Below, one piece after another: positions 35,590 to 49,200 of a DNA stretch of 64,000 nt. Below the pieces are notes generated by a model. That model searched no databases. It saw only the letters and a list, made by a program, of their open reading frames with translations, and had not been told where the DNA came from. A program made the translations under genes and the position numbers. Positions within the stretch are counted from its first letter, which is position 1. Each line of letters starts with the position of its first letter. Origin of the DNA: Pratylenchus scribneri (lineage: Eukaryota > Nematoda > Chromadorea > Rhabditida > Pratylenchidae); assembly GCA_030063045.1 (NCBI GenBank), contig JAQSEB010000065.1, positions 124,001-188,000 of the forward strand, written 5' to 3'.

Positions 35590-37260
35590 TCGATTAAAAA
35601 TGTGTTTTCGTCTAATTTTGATTAAAATGTGTATTCGCTTAGTTTGATTAAAAATGTGTTTTCGCCTTATTTTGACTAAAAATGTGTTTTCGCCTTATTT
35701 TGACTAAAAATGTGTTTTCGCCTAATTTTGATTTAAATCTATTTTCGCTTAGTTTGATTTAAATGTGTTTTCGCTTTATTTTGATTAAAATGTGTTTTCG
35801 CTTAGTTTTGATTAAAATGTGTTTTCGTCTAATTTTAAAGATTTTTCGCCAAATTTTGACTAAAAATGAGTTTTCGCTTTATTTTGATTAAAATGTGTTT
35901 TCGCTTTATTTTGATTAAAATGTGTTTTCGCTTAGTTTTGATTAAAATGTGTTTTCGTCTAATTTTGAAGATTTTTCGCCAAATTTTGACTAAAAATGAG
36001 TTTTCGCTTTATTTTGATTAAAATGTGTTTTCGCTTAGTTTTGATTAAAATGTGTTTTCGTCTAATTTTGAAGATGTGTTTTTGCTTAATTTTGATTAAA
36101 ATGTGTTTTCGTTTTATTTTGATTAAGATGTGTTTTTGCTTAGTTTTGATTAAAATGTGTTTTCGCTTAGTTTTGATTAAAATGTGTTTTCGTCTAATTT
36201 TGAAGATGTGTTTTTGCTTAGTTTTGATTAAAATGTGTTTTCGCTTTATTTTGATTAAAATGTGTTTTCGCTTAGTTTTGATTAAAATGTGTTTTCGTCT
36301 AATTTTGAAGATGTGTTTTTGCTTAGTTTTGATTAAAATGTGTTTTCGTTTTATTTTGATTAAGATGTGTTTTTGCTTAGTTTTGATTAAAATGTGTTTT
36401 CGTTTTATTTTGATTAAGATGTGTTTTTGCTTAGTTTTGATTAAAATGTGTTTTCGCTTAGTTTTGATTAAAATGTGTTTTCGTCTAATTTTGAAGATGT
36501 GTTTTTGCTTAGTTTTGATTAAAATGTGTTTTCGTTTTATTTTGATTAAGATGTGTTTTTGCTTAGTTTTGATTAAAATGTGTTTTCGCTTAGTTTTGAT
36601 TAAAATGTGTTTTCGTCTAATTTTGAAGATGTGTTTTTGCTTAGTTTTGATTAAAATGTGTTTTCGTTTTATTTTGATTAAGATGTGTTTTTGCTTAGTT
36701 TTGATTAAAATGTGTTTTCGTTTTATTTTGATTAAGATGTGTTTTTGCTTAGTTTTGATTAAAATGTGTTTTCGCTTAGTTTTGATTAAAATGTGTTTTC
36801 GTCTAATTTTGAAGATGTGTTTTTGCTTAGTTTTGATTAAAATGTGTTTTCGCTTTATTTTGATTAAAATGTGTTTTCGCTTAGTTTTGATTAAAATGTG
36901 TTTTCGTCTAATTTTGAAGATGTGTTTTTGCTTAGTTTTGATTAAAATGTGTTTTCGTTTTATTTTGATTAAGATGTGTTTTTGCTTAGTTTTGATTAAA
37001 ATGTGTTTTCGCTTTATTCTGATTAAAATGTGTTTCCGTTTAGTTTTGATTAAAAATGTATTTTCGTCTAATTTTGATTATGATGTGTTTTTGCTTAATT
37101 TTGATTAAAATGTGTTTTCGTTTTATTTTGATTAAGATGTGTTTTTGCTTAGTTTTGATTAAAATGTGTTTTCGCTTTATTTTGATTAAGATGTGTTTTT
37201 GCTTAGTTTTGATTAAAATGTGTTTTCGCTTTTTTTGATTAAAATGTATTTTAGTAAAAT
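35590..37260 (+). repeat. 27-bp minisatellite (~60 copies) with higher-order structure
   Basis: The unit is TTTTGATTAAAATGTGTTTT followed by CGCTTAG, with variants ending CGTCTAATTTTGAAG or TGCTTAG. Variants recur in a fixed order, giving a higher-order repeat through unequal exchange. Because 27 is divisible by three, a ~370-codon frame stays open with a nine-residue period (LVLIKMCFR and variants); I treat this as a by-product. The array lies between two minus-strand genes. Confidence 0.9.
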
Positions 37261-37317
37261 GTGTTTTCATTTCAGTTGATTTGAATTTTGAAATAATTAT
37301 TATTAAAAATACAGATT

Positions 37318-38546
37318 TCATACAAAAGCCTGGATGTCTTGGCAGCATTTCGATCTTTTGACTATAATATCAAAATGGTCAAAGCCCTCTTTTGACGGCA
37401 ACATATCCAGGCCAAGGCTCCAAATGCCAGCATAATTTTGCCTAAATACGAATATATTTTACTTTATTATTCAGCAAATTTTACAATCGTTCTTGCATTG
37501 CCTTGCGCTCCATAAACAACATTTTCAGCTTTTCATTGCTCACATCACGAATTCGATTATCTGCCTCTTCAGCCTCTCCAAAATGATCATTTTTCCATTT
37601 CATGAAATCACGATATGGATCTAGGAATGGAAAAAATTGGATGCAAATTCTATATTACTAAATGTTTTGGAGATGAAACTTTCGCCCAAATCCTTTGCGC
37701 TGGCCAATTTGTAGAAAAGCCATTCCAAGGCGTCCTTTTCTCCGTCGATGGTAAAACTGGAAAAGGGCAATTAAAATTTTCGTAAGTATTAAAGGAACTA
37801 ACGTTCGATTGGTGGTGGAAAAGTGGATAACAAAATTGCGCTGATCGTTGGTGCTGATCAGCACACCATGCCAATCGGGACCAGCCAGCTCTTGGCATCG
37901 TTCCGCCACTCCATTCCCGACAACATTGCGGAGCTCATATTGACGAGTGGGCTGCATTCCCATGGGCAACAATGCACTCTTTTCCAGCTGACTACGGTAG
38001 CAGATCAAAAGGCTGAAAATAATTGAAATTGGAAAAGAATTTTTATATCGTGTCTTTTTAATACTTTTTTAAAATAATTTATTTTGGTATAACCAAGAAA
38101 TTTGTGATAGACAGAATTTAGCAATTAAAATATAAATAATTTAATCAAAATCATTTATTGATTTCTAAACATTTTTTGGTTCTTTTCTTAATTTCTAAAG
38201 TATTTAAAAATTGAAAATAGTTTAAAAATAATTTCGGCATTATTCGAAAAAATAATTTAAATATTGCCAACAAGATTGAGGTTCTTGTAAATATTCCTTT
38301 TCCCCTAGTCAATTACCCGTCCATTCCATCTGTGCCACCCCCGCAGATTTGATGTTTATGGAGGTAAAATGCAAAGCTGAAATGGTGCAAATGGAAATAT
38401 CCAGGTTGCGCCATGCATTGATCCTTCGCATAATATTCAGTGATATGATTCAGTCCGTCGTGAAGCTTAAATGATCCATCGCCGGCGAAACATTCCTTTT
38501 GTATAAGGATTGTGGCCAAAAGAAGGAGCAATTCAAGGGAATACAT
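37318..38546 (-). CDS. predicted secreted protein, family not recognised
   Basis: The ATG at 38546 opens a clear signal peptide (MYSLELLLLLATILIQKECFA). Five exons join in frame: the first ends at a GTAATT donor near 38325; exon 2 begins with LLICYRSQLEKS near 38013; then come FTIDGEKDALEWLFYKLASA (about 37758-37668), a charged helix NPYRDFMKWKND...ERKAMQERL (about 37622-37495) and a last exon QNYAGIWSLGLDMLPSKEGF ending at 37320-37318. The product is about 265 aa with several Cys (LLICYRS, ERCQELAG, KRSKCCQD) and one NRT glycosylation site. I do not recognise the family; the C-terminal half is helical. Confidence 0.65.
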
Positions 38547-39911
38547 TTTTGGGAAATAAAGGAAATTATCCTTTTTTTAGGGGATGGGAGGAGGAATAGG
38601 AATGACTTTGGATGGAGAGGGAGAATGAGGGCTAACTGGGGAATGGACCAATTTTTAATTGGTACAAATTTAATGAATTATTATTGGCTTCTATATTTGG
38701 TTCAACCGATGGATGGGATGTAATTTGAGTGATGATTTTATAGGGATGGGCCAAAAAAATGAGATCATTTTTGTTTTTTACCGCAAATTTGGTCAAAAAA
38801 ACATTTGGAGGGAATGGGCAATATTCGAATGGACAAAACTGAAAAAGATGATTCAATTTTTAACGGTTTCCTTTTTTGCTTATTCCATCTATATTTTTGG
38901 AGACTCAATTTTTGTGAAGAGATGATTTGTCCTTTTAGTTGGCTGTGCTGAACAAATTCCTAAATTGTACGATTTTTGGTTGGATGGAATAAAAAAAAAG
39001 GAATTGACATCGACTATAAAATAATTATAAATTTTGTTTATAATTTGGCGAAAACGAATTAGGTTTGAAAATGTCATAAAAATGCTTTGTAATATGGATA
39101 GCGATTTATTTAAAAAATGAGTCTTGCTTTGATCACCTATTATTTCCTCATTGTTTATGAAAAATATTAGACAAATTCATTTTCTATTTTGCAAAATTTA
39201 AAAATCAATATGAATATTTTATATTTAGAAATCAGCAGGTCGTTTTCATTCTTTTTCACAGGCTTTAGGAGATGGAATTGTGAGTAAAAAATATTTTGAT
39301 TGATTCAAATTTTTGATTGATTCAAATTTTACAATAAAATAAAAAAATTGAAAGAATAATCAGCGCGCAGAACTCATTAATTAACCAAAAAAAAATCAAA
39401 ACATTTTCCGGAATGAAAAAATATTTTTAAAAACACACAAAAAATCAGCATATCACTTTTATTTTCGAATCCATTTTTCACAAAGCAACCAATTAATTTA
39501 TGTAAATATAATCATTTGATTACAATGACTTTGTGCTTCAAAATGATATCAAATTACTAATAATTCATTCAAAAATTCAACACCAATCTCAATTGCTTTT
39601 ATTGTTATTTTCAATTACCATAATCTGAAAGAATTTCTTTTCATTCATTCACCACATTTTTCTTTCCATTCCATTCACATTATTCTTCCAAAATCCAAAG
39701 TGAATGAGTCAATTCTCACTTTTTCCTGCCTCTCGTCTTGAGAAATGAATGGGGATTGGCCAACCAATAAAAATGAGTGTAAGTTCTGAAAATGAGATGA
39801 ATGAATTTAAAAAGAGGTACGATAACTTTTCATATATTAATATCATCGCTTTTTCCTACATAAATATTTTCCAAATTCAATTTTAAATAAATTTTAGAAA
39901 ATTATTTAAAA
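38547..39911. other. intergenic, divergent promoter region
   Basis: This separates the minus-strand secreted-protein gene and the plus-strand membrane-protein gene. Purine-rich sequence lies at about 38570-38640. No supported coding exon was found. Confidence 0.5.
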
Positions 39912-40958
39912 ATGAATACAATCAAATTTGGCATCCTACTGCTAAAATTGAGCATTTTATTCACTTCCATCAACATGGAAAACAATGTAAATATTGGGAA
40001 ATATATAAATATTTTGAAAATGAATTATTCAGAAAATAAAGTATAAGTCTTGGAAATTAGCAAATAAGTACTTTTAGCAATATTTAAAATTTTAATTTTT
40101 TAATAAAGGTACTTCCAAACTTTGCAAAGCAAACCTCTCCCATTTACATAGAAGAAGAAATTGATTCCTCAACGGCATTTGGCCCGATTGATTCTTCAAC
40201 AATGGGTTTTAATTTTTCAATGTCAATTTTCTCGACTAATTCTTCGATGGAAAACCAAAATGAGGCGGAGCTTGAAAGCAATGTACCATGGAAAGTGGGT
40301 TAAAATAAGTACAAATATAAAAATGTCCAAAATACCAAAATTTGAAATTTAAATTAGCTTCCACACTATAGGCAAGGGGCCGATGCAATTTTAAATGCAT
40401 TTTCTTTTTTTTTTTAATATAAAATCTAATAGAAAAAAAGCGAATTATATCGCAATACAACTTTTTTAAATGCTTAAAACACTGAAATAATCGAAATTTT
40501 TCAATAGTTCCGATCTTATTCCTAAAGGTGGAAGTGCATTTGTCCGAAATGGCACGTTTTTCCCAAATCAGAGATAGGAGTGAATAGGGGGCTTATGGGT
40601 TTAGGAGCAGAGATGGAACCGGAATTCCGATTTTTTCAGTTCCGATGACAGCACTGCTTCTGAGCATAGGAATCTAGCGGAAATTATATTATATTATATA
40701 AAATTTAGAAAATTGCGCAATTTCGGAAAAAGGCGCACCAAATTTTAAATGCTCCAATTTTGTTTATTAAAAAATATGTTTTATTGAATTGAACCAAGAA
40801 TTTGTAAAACAATTTTCTTTTATTATAAGGTTGTGGCCATTGTGTCCCTTAGCATCAATGTTGCATTGTTGGTTTTCATTGCTGGCTCCGGGGCTTATTA
40901 TTACAAAATTACAAAGGGCAAAAGCAAAGCAACATTTGAAAATGGATTGCCGATTTAA
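39912..40958 (+). CDS. small type I membrane protein
   Basis: Three exons with phase-0 junctions (39912-39986, 40109-40294, 40830-40958) give 129 aa. There is a signal peptide (FGILLLKLSILFTSI), a short Ser/Thr/Asn-rich ectodomain with N-glycosylation sequons (NFS, NSS), one transmembrane helix (VVAIVSLSINVALLVFIAG) and a short cytoplasmic tail that is basic just after the membrane (YYYKITKGKSKA). I do not recognise a family. The exact open frame across three exons with consensus splice sites supports a real gene. Confidence 0.65.
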
Positions 40959-42881
40959 GATGAAATGAAATTGAATAAAATAATTATACCATTAATATAA
41001 AAACACATAGACTAATAAAATAATTTCTAAAAATGAAATATTGGTTGCTTTGTAATCAAAAAAGATTTTTTAAAAAGCTTCATTTTTTGGGGCCAATGAC
41101 AGGTCGCGGGTCCCTGCCCCTCATCAGCATATATTTAAATTTGTTAAACGGTAATTTGGAAGACATTGTGTCATTGTCAATGAAAATCGTCTTTTGGGGC
41201 TATTGCATTTTCAATTATTTTGAGCAAAATTTCCCAATTTCGATTTCAAATTCCATCAATTTTCTCAAATCTAAACCGACTCTGTCCAACTCTATTAAAT
41301 TATACACACTGAATTTTTTAAATATTGTAGTTGACCTAATATCGATTTTCTCCTAAACATTAGTTGATCAAATGATATAATAGTCACTGAATTTCAATGA
41401 ATGGATGGAAATCGAGAATCAAACCAATTTTTAATAATTAAAATTATACTTAATTTTGATTATTTTATATCAAAATTGAACTAATTTAATTTTTTTTAAA
41501 AACATTAAAAATTTTTCTTATCAAATGAAGAGAAGACTTAATAGTAGGTGCAAAAAAAATCAACTAATATAAATGCTTACACCAAATTACATATTTGGTT
41601 TTTAAGATAATTTAGTGATTTATTAATATAAATATATAAATAAAGTATATTATTTCCTTTCTTTCTATTAATTTATTTCATATAACCAAAATTTGTAAAA
41701 TTTAAAATTTTGTTTAACCCTGCCAAAACAATAATAATAGAAAATTTCCAAGGACAAATCATTTCTTCACAAAAATCGAGGCTCCTAAATATGTAAATCA
41801 TCCGCAAAAATTTAGCCAAAAAAAGGAAGTCGCCCTAAATTGAATCATCCTTTTCAATTTGGTCCGCATACAGAGGCTTCTTGCCGGACAACTTTTTTTT
41901 AAAAAATAAATTCACAATGTTTAGAAGGAAGAAATGAAATGGGGGTTAGTCAAAATTATTGAAATGAAAAATAAATAAAATAAATTTTATTAATAAATAT
42001 TTAATATAGCAGACATGGACGAATGAGAATTTAGAAAAAAAAAAAGCAATATGAAAGTAAAGTATGTGAAGAAATTTTGGTTAACAATATTTGGAGTAGC
42101 CAAATTTTGATTATTTATTTATTAAATTGATAATAAATATGTTTAATTTTTTGAATTATTTGATGAGATTAGTAACAATTAACAAACACAATTTCAATTT
42201 ATTTTCTCCAATTATTTGTACATCAATAAAATGTACAAATCAAATATTTGACATTAAGTTAAATTAGAGGAAGGGAAAAATTAGAGATTAAAATAAGTTA
42301 AATTAGAGACTGGGAAAATTAGAGGCTAAAATAAGTTAAATTAGAGGAAAGAAAAAGGCGCACTTATACTAAAAATGCACTAATCCCATTTTTCCTATAG
42401 GCTAAAAAGGCCACAAATCACAAATTGAATTACTACCTATATGGAAAAATTTAAAGGTTGAACATTTAAACAAAATATTTTCATAATTCTTTTTTTTTAA
42501 ATTGTGCTTAATAAAGCATAATAAATTTATACAAATTTTGTGCCAAAATATTTGACACAAAAAAGTGCTAAAAATAAACATTTTCTTTCCATTCCTTTAT
42601 GACAAATGGAAAATGCATTTATGTTAAAAAGATCATAAATCTCAATGCAAATGAATTATTTATTATATACGAAAAATTATTTTAGTCTTTTTATTGCATG
42701 AATAAAAATTGTCAATTAAATTCACAGAGATTTGACAATAAACGGGAAAAAATGGTAAAAAATATAATCAAAAAATTCACAAACAATAATTTCAAAAATG
42801 TTTTCCCATTCGTTTGGGCCATTCCTCTTACAAATTATTTATAAAATAAAATTTATTTTTTTAATAAAAATTGTTTTTCCA
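40959..42881. other. intergenic, AT-rich
   Basis: No supported gene. A short direct repetition of a TTAGAG...AAAATAAGTTAAATTAGAG block occurs at about 42260-42350. Open stretches near 41035-41356 have no splice or family support. Confidence 0.5.
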
Positions 42882-43911
42882 TCAATATGGCCACAATTCC
42901 AAAATAAATCCCCACAATCCATTCCATCGCAACATATCGCGACAATAACAATAAGGAGCAATTTCATGTTTTTGCTGATCAACGCATTTTGATTGTTTTC
43001 CATATTCATTGAGTCTAGCAAATTTTGTGCTAATGAATTTGTGCCCAATTTGATCAGCAGTTGACGCATTCTTCTCCAATTGAATATAACCCCAAAAGCG
43101 GCCATTGCCAGGCACAGTCTCAAATGTGACCTAATTGTAGGGGGTGAATTTGAACCGGTTATTATTTTTTAAAGTCATTAAAATTTTCACTTGAAAAATG
43201 TTAAGTTGCTTTTCTGGCTCCAATTCCAAACATTCAATCACTGGCATTCCATCCGATCCAAATTTCAATTCCAATTCGACACAATATTCGCTTGCTGAAT
43301 TTTTAAATAAAAAATAAGTTCGAAAAAAACCCAGAAAAATTAAAATTTAAAAGTTTTTATTAACTCGAAATATTAGTAAAAAAAATAATAAAAAATAAAA
43401 AAATAAAAAAATTAATTAATTCCTTATAACTTCATATTTAGTAAATAGTAATAAAACAAGGAAAATGATTTAGAAAAGCATTAAATATTTAAATTATTTG
43501 ATAAATATTTGCTTAAAAATACTAAACATTATATATTCAATGATAGATAAAATTTTTTATATCAGGAAGAATTATTTTATAAAATCATTTTTGCCAATTG
43601 TAGAAGAAATTCACATTTGATTTTTCAGGTATTTATCTAATTTTTTTACATTAATATTTACTTTTATCATTTAACATTTTACCATTATGTTCGCGTATAT
43701 CCGCATTAATTTTATCCACCATGATTTGGGCTAATCCCAGTGCCAATTCCGATTCATCATTTGTCACATCCGTCTTCTTGAATTGACAAAGGCAAAATTC
43801 AAATGGAATTGGCAATGTGCCACAATGCCGTGGGATCGTTTGACCAAATTTACGGAAAAGGGATTGACCAAATGGAGCAAATTTTGTCAAATTTGGAGAA
43901 GGCAGAATTTT

Positions 43912-45658
43912 GTTGAAGGAAGTGTTAACAGTCCATTCGGAAGCATCCTATAAATTTAAAAAAAAAATATTTAATACAGCATGAAAATTTTTTAAATGTT
44001 TACAGGCGATAAAAAAATAATTTTTCAAAGAAATTGAATTTAATTTTAAATTTTTCTCAATTTTTATGATTTTTAGGTTAGTTTTTTTGGATTTTTATTA
44101 ATTTGCATAAAAACTGAATTTAAATAAATTTTTTCGTGTCAAAAAATATTATATTTTTAAGGCAAATATAACTTGGCTAAATCAGACCTTCAAGAATCCC
44201 TAATCCCAAACCCCTTACCCCAAATTCCATCCTGTCCTGAACCCTAACCCTGAGTCCCTAATACCTAGTTATGGCTAAGAGATTTAGGGCCTCAAAATAT
44301 AATATATTTGACATAAGAAAATTTAGGTAATTTCAGTCGTTTTTATGTAAATTAATTTAATTCAGTATTTTGTGCATTTATTTCAGAATTTTATATATCA
44401 TTTTCATTACCTTTTAGTATTTAATATCGAAAGAAAAATTAAAATAATTTCACAATTCGAAAAGAACAATATTTTAAGAAAAATTGACGGCCAATATGAG
44501 GAAAAATGCCCACCAATTGGTCACTCATTTCGATACGCATGTCACACTTTTGAGCATTGCAATGGTAAATTCCGTCCGTGGCCATCTCCACAATAGACAA
44601 AGGGCTCTGCAAATATGGGCATGTCCACAAATTCTGCAAATATAAGTTTTTGACTTCTAATAAATCAGAAACCATTTTTAGACCCTACAAACCTACCATT
44701 TTGTAGATCTCATCGAGGCGCATCGAATGGTATATAAAATGTTCCAAAAGTTAAAGAGTTAAACCATTTAAACTATATTTTTATGTTTTTGTTTTAAAAC
44801 TCTTTAATTCTGGACCAAACCATGACAAATATTATACCATTCAATGCGTCTCGATGAGATCTACAAAAGTGTATGAGATTTGTAAGGTCTAAAACCGGTT
44901 TCTGATTTATTAGAAGTCAAAAACTTATATTTGCAGAATTTGTGGAGATGACCTAGCACCGGTAAATTCAAATTGAATTGCACGAAAAATGAACAAAAAA
45001 AAATATTCAATTCGAATAATAAAATTGAATCAATGCTAATAAAACAAGAATGAATGGAAATTAAAACATTAAGAAAATTCCGAAAATGTTTCTTAAAATA
45101 TTGTTCTTTTCGAATTGTGAAATTATTTTAATTTTTCTTTCGATATTAAATACTAAAAGGTAATGAAAATGATATATAAAATTCTGAAATAAATGCACAA
45201 AATACTGAATTAAATTAATTTACATAAAAACGACTGAAATTACCTAAATTTTCTTATGTCAAATATATTATATTTTGAGGCCCTAAATCTCTTAGCCATA
45301 ACTAGGTATTAGGGACTCAGGGTTAGGGTTCAGGACAGGATGGAATTTGGGGTAAGGGGTTTGGGATTAGGGATTCTTGAAGGTCTGATTTAGCCAAGTT
45401 ATATTTGCCTTAAAAATATAATATTTTTTGACACGAAAAAATTTATTTAAATTCAGTTTTTATGCAAATTAATAAAAATCCAAAAAAACTAACCTAAAAA
45501 TCATAAAAATTGAGAAAAATTTAAAATTAAATTCAATTTCTTTGAAAAATTATTTTTTTATCGCCTGTAAACATTTAAAAAATTTTCATGCTGTATTAAA
45601 TATTTTTTTTTAAAATTTATAGGATGCTTCCGAATGGACTGTTAACACTTCCTTCAAC
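43912..45658. repeat. large inverted duplication (arms ~570 bp) inside the DUF229 gene
   Basis: Arms 43912-44482 and 45088-45658 are near-perfect reverse complements. They include CCCTAACCCT-like telomere-type patches, intron sequence and the first 36 bp of a DUF229 exon (GATGCTTCCGAATGGACTGT onward). The spacer contains a MITE. The outer edge of the right arm abuts the truncated DUF229 exon ending LLDDDFYNF. Confidence 0.9.
44573..44960. mobile_element. 388-bp palindromic MITE with 9-bp target duplication, copy 2
   Basis: Same family as 25662-26050. It has inverted termini ending GGCCATCTCCACAA / TTGTGGAGATGACC and the internal AGATCTCATCGAGGCG arms. The flanking direct repeat is GGTAAATTC at 44564-44572 and 44961-44969. 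It lies in the spacer of the larger inverted duplication. Confidence 0.85.
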
Positions 45659-46204
45659 GCAGCAAAAAATTGTAGAAATCATCGTCAAGTAGGAAAGCAC
45701 CATTTTGGCTATCATGTGCTGGTTGATTGAACCAAGTGATGCTAAATTTTGGTTCCATTTCGTAGGCGTCAATGAATTGCTTCAAATAATCCAACAAATA
45801 ATGTCGATAATCTTTACAACTTTTCGCATATAACTAAATTAAAAATAATTTACATAAATTTGATTGCAAAAAAATGAACAATACATTTTTAGTTAATGTG
45901 CCCCATAAATCGTCCGAAAATTCGTAACGTATATAGAATGGACTCATATAATGGTGCACTGGTTGCTGCTTAAAGCCGGGATAATTTGGCCAATTCAAAC
46001 TGCCTATAAAAAGTATGTTAGAATGAAATTTAAAAATGTTTGTATGAGGACGGTTTATAAATATATAAAAGGAGTGAAAAAGTGTAAATGGAGGCGATTT
46101 CTAAAAGTGCAAATGTTGCCAATATTTAACTCGATTAAAATATATTGTTCGTCCAAATATTTTTTTTTTAAATTCCTACAAAAATTTTGTGTTTTTATTC
46201 CTAC

Positions 46205-49200
46205 AAACATTGAATGCTTTTGTTTTCCCAAACATTGAATGTTTTTGTTTTCCCAAACATTGAATGTTTTTGTTTTCCCAAACATTGAACGTTTTTGTTT
46301 TTCCAAACATTGAATGTTTTTGTTTTCCCAAACATTGAATGTTTTTGTTTTTTCAAATATTGAATGTTTTTGTTTTCTCAAACATTGAATGTTTTTGTTT
46401 TCCCAAACATTGAATGTTTTTGTTTTCCCAAACATTGAATGTTTTTGTTTTCCCAAACATTGAATGTTTTTGTTTTCCCAAACATTGAATGTTTTTGTTT
46501 TCCCAAACATTGAATGTTTTTGTTTTCTCAAACATTGAATGTTTTTGTTTTCCCAAACATTGAATGTTTTTGTTTTTTCAAATATTGAATGTTTTTGTTT
46601 TCTCAAACATTGAATGTTTTTGTTTTTCCAAACATTGAATGTTTTTGTTTTCCCAAACATTGAATGTTTTTGTTTTCCCAAACATTGAATGTTTTTGTTT
46701 TCCCAAACATTGAATGTTTTTGTTTTCCCAAACATTGAATGTTTTTGTTTTCCCAAACATTGAATGTTTTTGTTTTTCCAAACATTGAATGTTTTTGTTT
46801 TCCCAAACCTTGAATGTTTTTGTTTTTCCAAACATTGAATGTTTTTGTTTTCCCAAACCTTGAATGTTTTTGTTTTTCCAAACATTGAATGTTTTTGTTT
46901 TCCCAAACCTTGAATGTTTTTGTTTTCCCAAACCTTGAATGTTTTTGTTTTTCCAAACATTGAATGTTTTTGTTTTCCCAAACCTTGAATGTTTTTGTTT
47001 TTCCAAACATTGAATGTTTTTATTTTCCCAAACCTTGAATGTTTTTGTTTTTCCAAACATTGAATGTTTTTGTTTTTCCAAACATTGAATGTTTTTGTTT
47101 TCCCAAACCTTGAATGTTTTTGTTTTTCCAAACATTGAATGTTTTTGTTTTCCCAAACATTGAATTTTTTTGTTTTCCCAAACATTGAATGTTTTTGTTT
47201 TTCCAAACATTGAATGTTTTTGTTTTTCCAAACATTGAATGTTTTTGTTTTCCCAAACCTTGAATGTTTTTGTTTTTCCAAACATTGAATGTTTTTGTTT
47301 TCCCAAACATTGAATGTTTTTGTTTTTCCAAACATTGAATGTTTTTGTTTTCCCAAACATTGAATGTTTTTGTTTTTCCAAACATTGAATGTTTTTGTTT
47401 TTTCAAATATTGAATGTTTTTGTTTTCTCAAACATTGAATGTTTTTGTTTTCCCAAGAATGTTTTTGTTTTCCCAAACATTGAATGTTTTTGTTTTCTCA
47501 AACATTGAATGTTTTTGTTTTTTCAAATATTGAATGTTTTTGTTTTCTCAAACATTGAATGTTTTTGTTTTCCCAAACATTGAATGTTTTTGTTTTCCCA
47601 AACATTGAATGTTTTTGTTTTCCCAAACATTGAATGTTTTTGTTTTTCCAAACATTGAATGTTTTTGTTTTTCCAAACATTGAATGTTTTTGTTTTCCCA
47701 AACCTTGAATGTTTTTGTTTTTCCAAACATTGAATGTTTTTGTTTTCCCAAACATTGAATGTTTTTGTTTTTCCAAACATTGAATGTTTTTGTTTTTTCA
47801 AATATTGAATATTTTTGTTTTCCCAAACATTGAATGTTTTTGTTTTCCCAAACCTTGAATGTTTTTGTTTTCCCAAACCTTGAATGTTTTTGTTTTCCCA
47901 AACATTGAATGTTTTTGTTTTCCCAAACATTGAATGTTTTTGTTTTCCCAAACATTGAATGTTTTTGTTTTTTCAAATATTGAATGTTTTTGTTTTCTCA
48001 AACATTGAATGTTTTTGTTTTCCCAAACATTGAATGTTTTTGTTTTCCCAAACATTGAATGTTTTTGTTTTCCCAAACCTTGAATGTTTTTGTTTTTCCA
48101 AACATTGAATGTTTTTGTTTTCCCAAACATTGAATTTTTTTGTTTTCCCAAACATTGAATGTTTTTGTTTTTCCAAACATTGAATGTTTTTGTTTTTCCA
48201 AACATTGAATGTTTTTGTTTTCCCAAACCTTGAATGTTTTTGTTTTTCCAAACATTGAATGTTTTTGTTTTCCCAAATATTGAATATTTTTGTTTTTCCA
48301 AACATTGAATGTTTTTGTTTTCCCAAATATTGAATATTTTTGTTTTTCCAAACATTGAATGTTTTTGTTTTCCCAAATATTGAATATTTTTGTTTTTCCA
48401 AACATTGAATGTTTTTGTTTTCCCAAATATTGAATGTTTTTGTTTTTCCAAATATTGAATGTTTTTGTTTTTCCAAACATTGAATGTTTTTGTTTTCCCA
48501 AATATTGAATGTTTTTGTTTTTCCAAATATTTGAATGTTTTTGTTTTTCCAAACATTGAATGTTTTTGTTTTTCACAAACATTGAATGTTTTTGTTTTTC
48601 CAAACATTGAATGTTTTTGTTTTCCCAAATATTGAATGTTTTTGTTTTTCCAAATATTTGAATGTTTTTGTTTTTCCAAACATTGAATGTTTTTGTTTTT
48701 CACAAACATTGATTGTTTTTGTTTTTCCAAATATTTGAATGTTTTTGTTTTTCACAAACATTGAATGTTTTTGTTTTCCCAAATATTGAATGTTTTTGTT
48801 TTTCCAAATAATTGAATGTTTTTGTTTTCCCAAACATTGAATGTTTTTGTTTTTCCAAACATTGAATGTTTTTGTTTTTCACAAACATTGATTGTTTTTG
48901 TTTTTCCAAACATTAAATGTTTTTGTTTTCCCAAATATTAAATGTTTTTGTTTTTCCAAATATTTGAATGTTTTTGTTTTCCCAAACATTGAATGTTTTT
49001 GTTTTTCCAAACATTGAATGTTTTTGTTTTTCACAAACATTGATTGTTTTTGTTTTTCCAAATATTTGAATGTTTTTGTTTTTCACAAACATTGATTGTT
49101 TTTGTTTTCCCAAACATTGAATGTTTTTGTTTTTCACAAACATTGATTGTTTTTGTTTTTCCAAACATTGAATGTTTTTGTTTCTCCAAATATTGAATGT

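Noticed and set aside
35996..37108. 370-codon plus-strand frame with a nine-residue hydrophobic repeat
   Set aside because: It is a translation of the 27-bp minisatellite, whose unit length is a multiple of three; there is no promoter, splice or family support.
44439..44675. Minus-strand frame in the spacer of the inverted duplication
   Set aside because: It crosses a MITE terminus and an arm boundary and matches no DUF229 segment I recognise; it may contain a short exon relic but is not supported.
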